A stretch of 35,378 bases of DNA. Origin: CAXXIC01 sp964534355. GTDB taxonomy: Bacteria; Bacteroidota; Bacteroidia; Bacteroidales; UBA7332. Under the pieces are notes generated by a model. It did not search any database. It was not told the DNA's origin and saw only the letters and a program-made list of their open reading frames with translations. The DNA is taken from assembly GCA_964534355.1 (NCBI GenBank), contig CAZHNZ010000032.1:1-35378 (forward strand). The letters run 5' to 3'. A program made the position numbers and the translations under genes. Of the stretch, positions 34,057 through 35,378 are shown one piece after another. The stretch's first letter is position 1. Each line of letters begins with the position of its first letter.

Positions 34057-34932
34057 TCAATCCCTGTAACGTCGTATTATATCGCCATACGCATCAATAC
34101 GCCTGTCGCGAAAATAGGGCCACATACGTCGTACTGCCTCAGTGCGCTTTCTATCCACTTCCACGATCAAAATCTCCTCATCGCTGTTTCCGGCCAGAGC
34201 AAGCGTTTCGCCCTGAGGACCTGCCACAAAGCTGTTGCCCCAAAACTGAATACCGTTAGTCTGTCCCGAAGGATCCTGCTCGTGCCCTACCCTGTTGCAC
34301 GATACCACCGGCAAACCATTTGCCACAGCGTGCGCGCGTTGCGATATCACCCAGGCATCCAGCTGCCTCTGCTTTTCATCTGCCGGATCTGTAGACTCCC
34401 ATCCAATTGCCGTAGGATAAATAAGAATCTCTGCGCCGGCCAGCGCCATCAGGCGGGCTGCCTCGGGATACCACTGATCCCAACAAACCAGCACGCCCAG
34501 TTTACCTACTGAAGTCTGAATAGGCTCAAAGCCCAAATCTCCGGGTGTAAAATAAAATTTTTCATAATAAGCCGGGTCGTCCGGAATATGCATTTTCCGG
34601 TATTTCCCGGCAATAGTGCCATCTTTTTCGATGACCACCGCCGTGTTGTGGTAGAGCCCCGGCGCACGGCGTTCGAAGAGAGATAACACAATCACAACAC
34701 CAAGCTCGGCGGCCAATGCGCCAAACTCTTCGGTAGAAGGACCGGGAATAGATTCTGCCTGATCGAACACCGAGGGATCTTCCGTCTGACAAAAATAGAG
34801 CCCGTTGTGCAACTCCTGCAACACGATCAATCGACAACCCTGTGCGGAGCACGACCGGATATTTTGCTTTAATTTCTCTTTATTCGTCTGAATATCTGCA
34901 TTATTACTTTGCTGAATTACTCCAATTTTCAT
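34057..34932 (-). CDS. aguB: N-carbamoylputrescine amidase (nitrilase superfamily)
   Basis: 291 residues, normal family length. The Glu-Lys-Cys triad is clear: Glu40 in VLQELHNGLYF, Lys113 in KYRKMHIPDD, Cys150 in VLVCWDQWYPEAAR. AYYEKFYFTPGDLGF and the C-terminal RRMWPYFRDRRIDAYGDI match AguB more than other nitrilases. It hydrolyses N-carbamoylputrescine to putrescine, CO2 and ammonia. Its usual partner agmatine deiminase (aguA) is not in the window; the neighbour upstream is an unrelated protein. Confidence 0.93.
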   Translation of the reverse strand: MKIGVIQQSNNADIQTNKEKLKQNIRSCSAQGCRLIVLQELHNGLYFCQTEDPSVFDQAESIPGPSTEEFGALAAELGVVIVLSLFERRAPGLYHNTAVVIEKDGTIAGKYRKMHIPDDPAYYEKFYFTPGDLGFEPIQTSVGKLGVLVCWDQWYPEAARLMALAGAEILIYPTAIGWESTDPADEKQRQLDAWVISQRAHAVANGLPVVSCNRVGHEQDPSGQTNGIQFWGNSFVAGPQGETLALAGNSDEEILIVEVDRKRTEAVRRMWPYFRDRRIDAYGDIIRRYRD

Positions 34933-34962
34933 ATTTCAGTTATCTGTTTTTGTATTTGAATG

Positions 34963-34970
34963 CAAATTTA
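34963..34970 (-). promoter_or_regulatory. Possible -7 box of aguB
   Basis: TAAATTTG on the minus strand, 30 nt before the aguB ATG. A TTTG lies 14 bp further upstream, which is closer than usual. Confidence 0.4.
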
Positions 34971-35043
34971 CACAACTTAATTTACAAATCGCACAGAATA
35001 AGAGCTGTTTAGCAAATAAGATCCTCTTCTCCCGATTTACCGG

Positions 35044-35378
35044 TTATGGATTAGCCGCACTATTTGCCGCAGAAGAGCGCAAACTAACCACAGCATCGTC
35101 ACTCACAGATACCTGTTCCAGAAAAGCCCGAAACAACTTGTAATCAGCCGCCGGGAAATCGCCCTTATAAAGCTCTAAACGACGCACATATGTGATTGTT
35201 GCACCTGAAGCGACAGTATTGGATTCATATCGACCAAACGCAGTAGCGATTTCCGACTTTGCAGGCAACGCATCTATAACAAACCCTTTGGGCAGCGTAT
35301 AAACCACCGTATCTGTTTCTACAGAGGCCCGGCGGATTGACATTGACGACTTTCGACCACGAACTTTATCGGGCAACG
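35044..35378 (-). CDS. C-terminal part of a DUF3857/transglutaminase-like protein, cut by window edge
   Basis: About 111 residues up to a TAA at 35044; the frame is open to the last base, so the N-terminus lies beyond 35378. A TTG near 35376 is only an internal Leu codon. The piece is beta-rich (VETDTVVYTLPKGFVIDALP, ATITYVRRLELYKGDFPAADY, LFRAFLEQVSVSDDAVVSL). It resembles the last domain of the large DUF3857 plus transglutaminase-like exported proteins of Bacteroidota. The function is unknown, and the assignment rests on this short end only. Confidence 0.65.
   Translation of the reverse strand, partial: LPDKVRGRKSSMSIRRASVETDTVVYTLPKGFVIDALPAKSEIATAFGRYESNTVASGATITYVRRLELYKGDFPAADYKLFRAFLEQVSVSDDAVVSLRSSAANSAANP

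Overview
The window looks like chromosomal DNA of a Bacteroidota species, most likely order Bacteroidales. The promoters fit the Bacteroidota form (a -33 TTTG and a -7 TAnnTTTG box about 16-20 bp apart). Ribosome-binding sites are mostly A-rich rather than Shine-Dalgarno. Typical families are present: a TGS/uridine-kinase-like nucleoside kinase, an STN-domain TonB receptor with FecR and an ECF sigma factor, a DUF4382 lipoprotein with a KDDE export signal, and DUF418. I cannot name the genus from sequence alone.

Layout. 1-6.9 kb: the 3' part of a very large repeat-rich surface protein, then a related protein ending in an S74 tail-fibre chaperone domain, then an OmpH/Skp-like periplasmic chaperone. 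6.9-7.8 kb (minus): YbaK-type deacylase coupled to a DUF695 protein. 8-13 kb (plus): nucleoside kinase, sigma-54 (rpoN), rbfA and a LolC/E-type permease. 13-16.9 kb (minus): ECF sigma, FecR anti-sigma and TonB-dependent receptor, a complete surface-signalling trio. 17-21.7 kb: tRNA-Thr(CGT), a DUF418 membrane protein, a DUF4382 lipoprotein, a SASA-family esterase, a GtrA-like protein, ung and tRNA-Arg(CCG).

21.7-32.5 kb (minus) holds the main object of interest. It is a compact nonribosomal peptide operon: a PLP aminotransferase, coupled by an ATGA overlap to a 2495-residue NRPS, followed after 9 bp by an Sfp-type phosphopantetheinyl transferase. ilvE lies downstream and may be independent. 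The NRPS reads A-PCP-C-[formyltransferase-truncated C]-A-PCP-TE. This predicts a two-residue product with an embedded formylation step and thioesterase release. The formyltransferase keeps its Asn/His/Asp catalytic set at canonical spacing. The second, partial C domain lacks the HHxxxDG half.

32.9-35.4 kb: an FMN-dependent nitronate-monooxygenase-like enzyme with an unusual C-terminal cysteine cluster, an N-carbamoylputrescine amidase (aguB-like), and the C-terminal end of a probable DUF3857/transglutaminase-like protein cut by the window edge.

No CRISPR array, prophage, insertion sequence or rRNA was seen. The longest gene-free stretch is 32495-32863, which holds divergent promoter elements.
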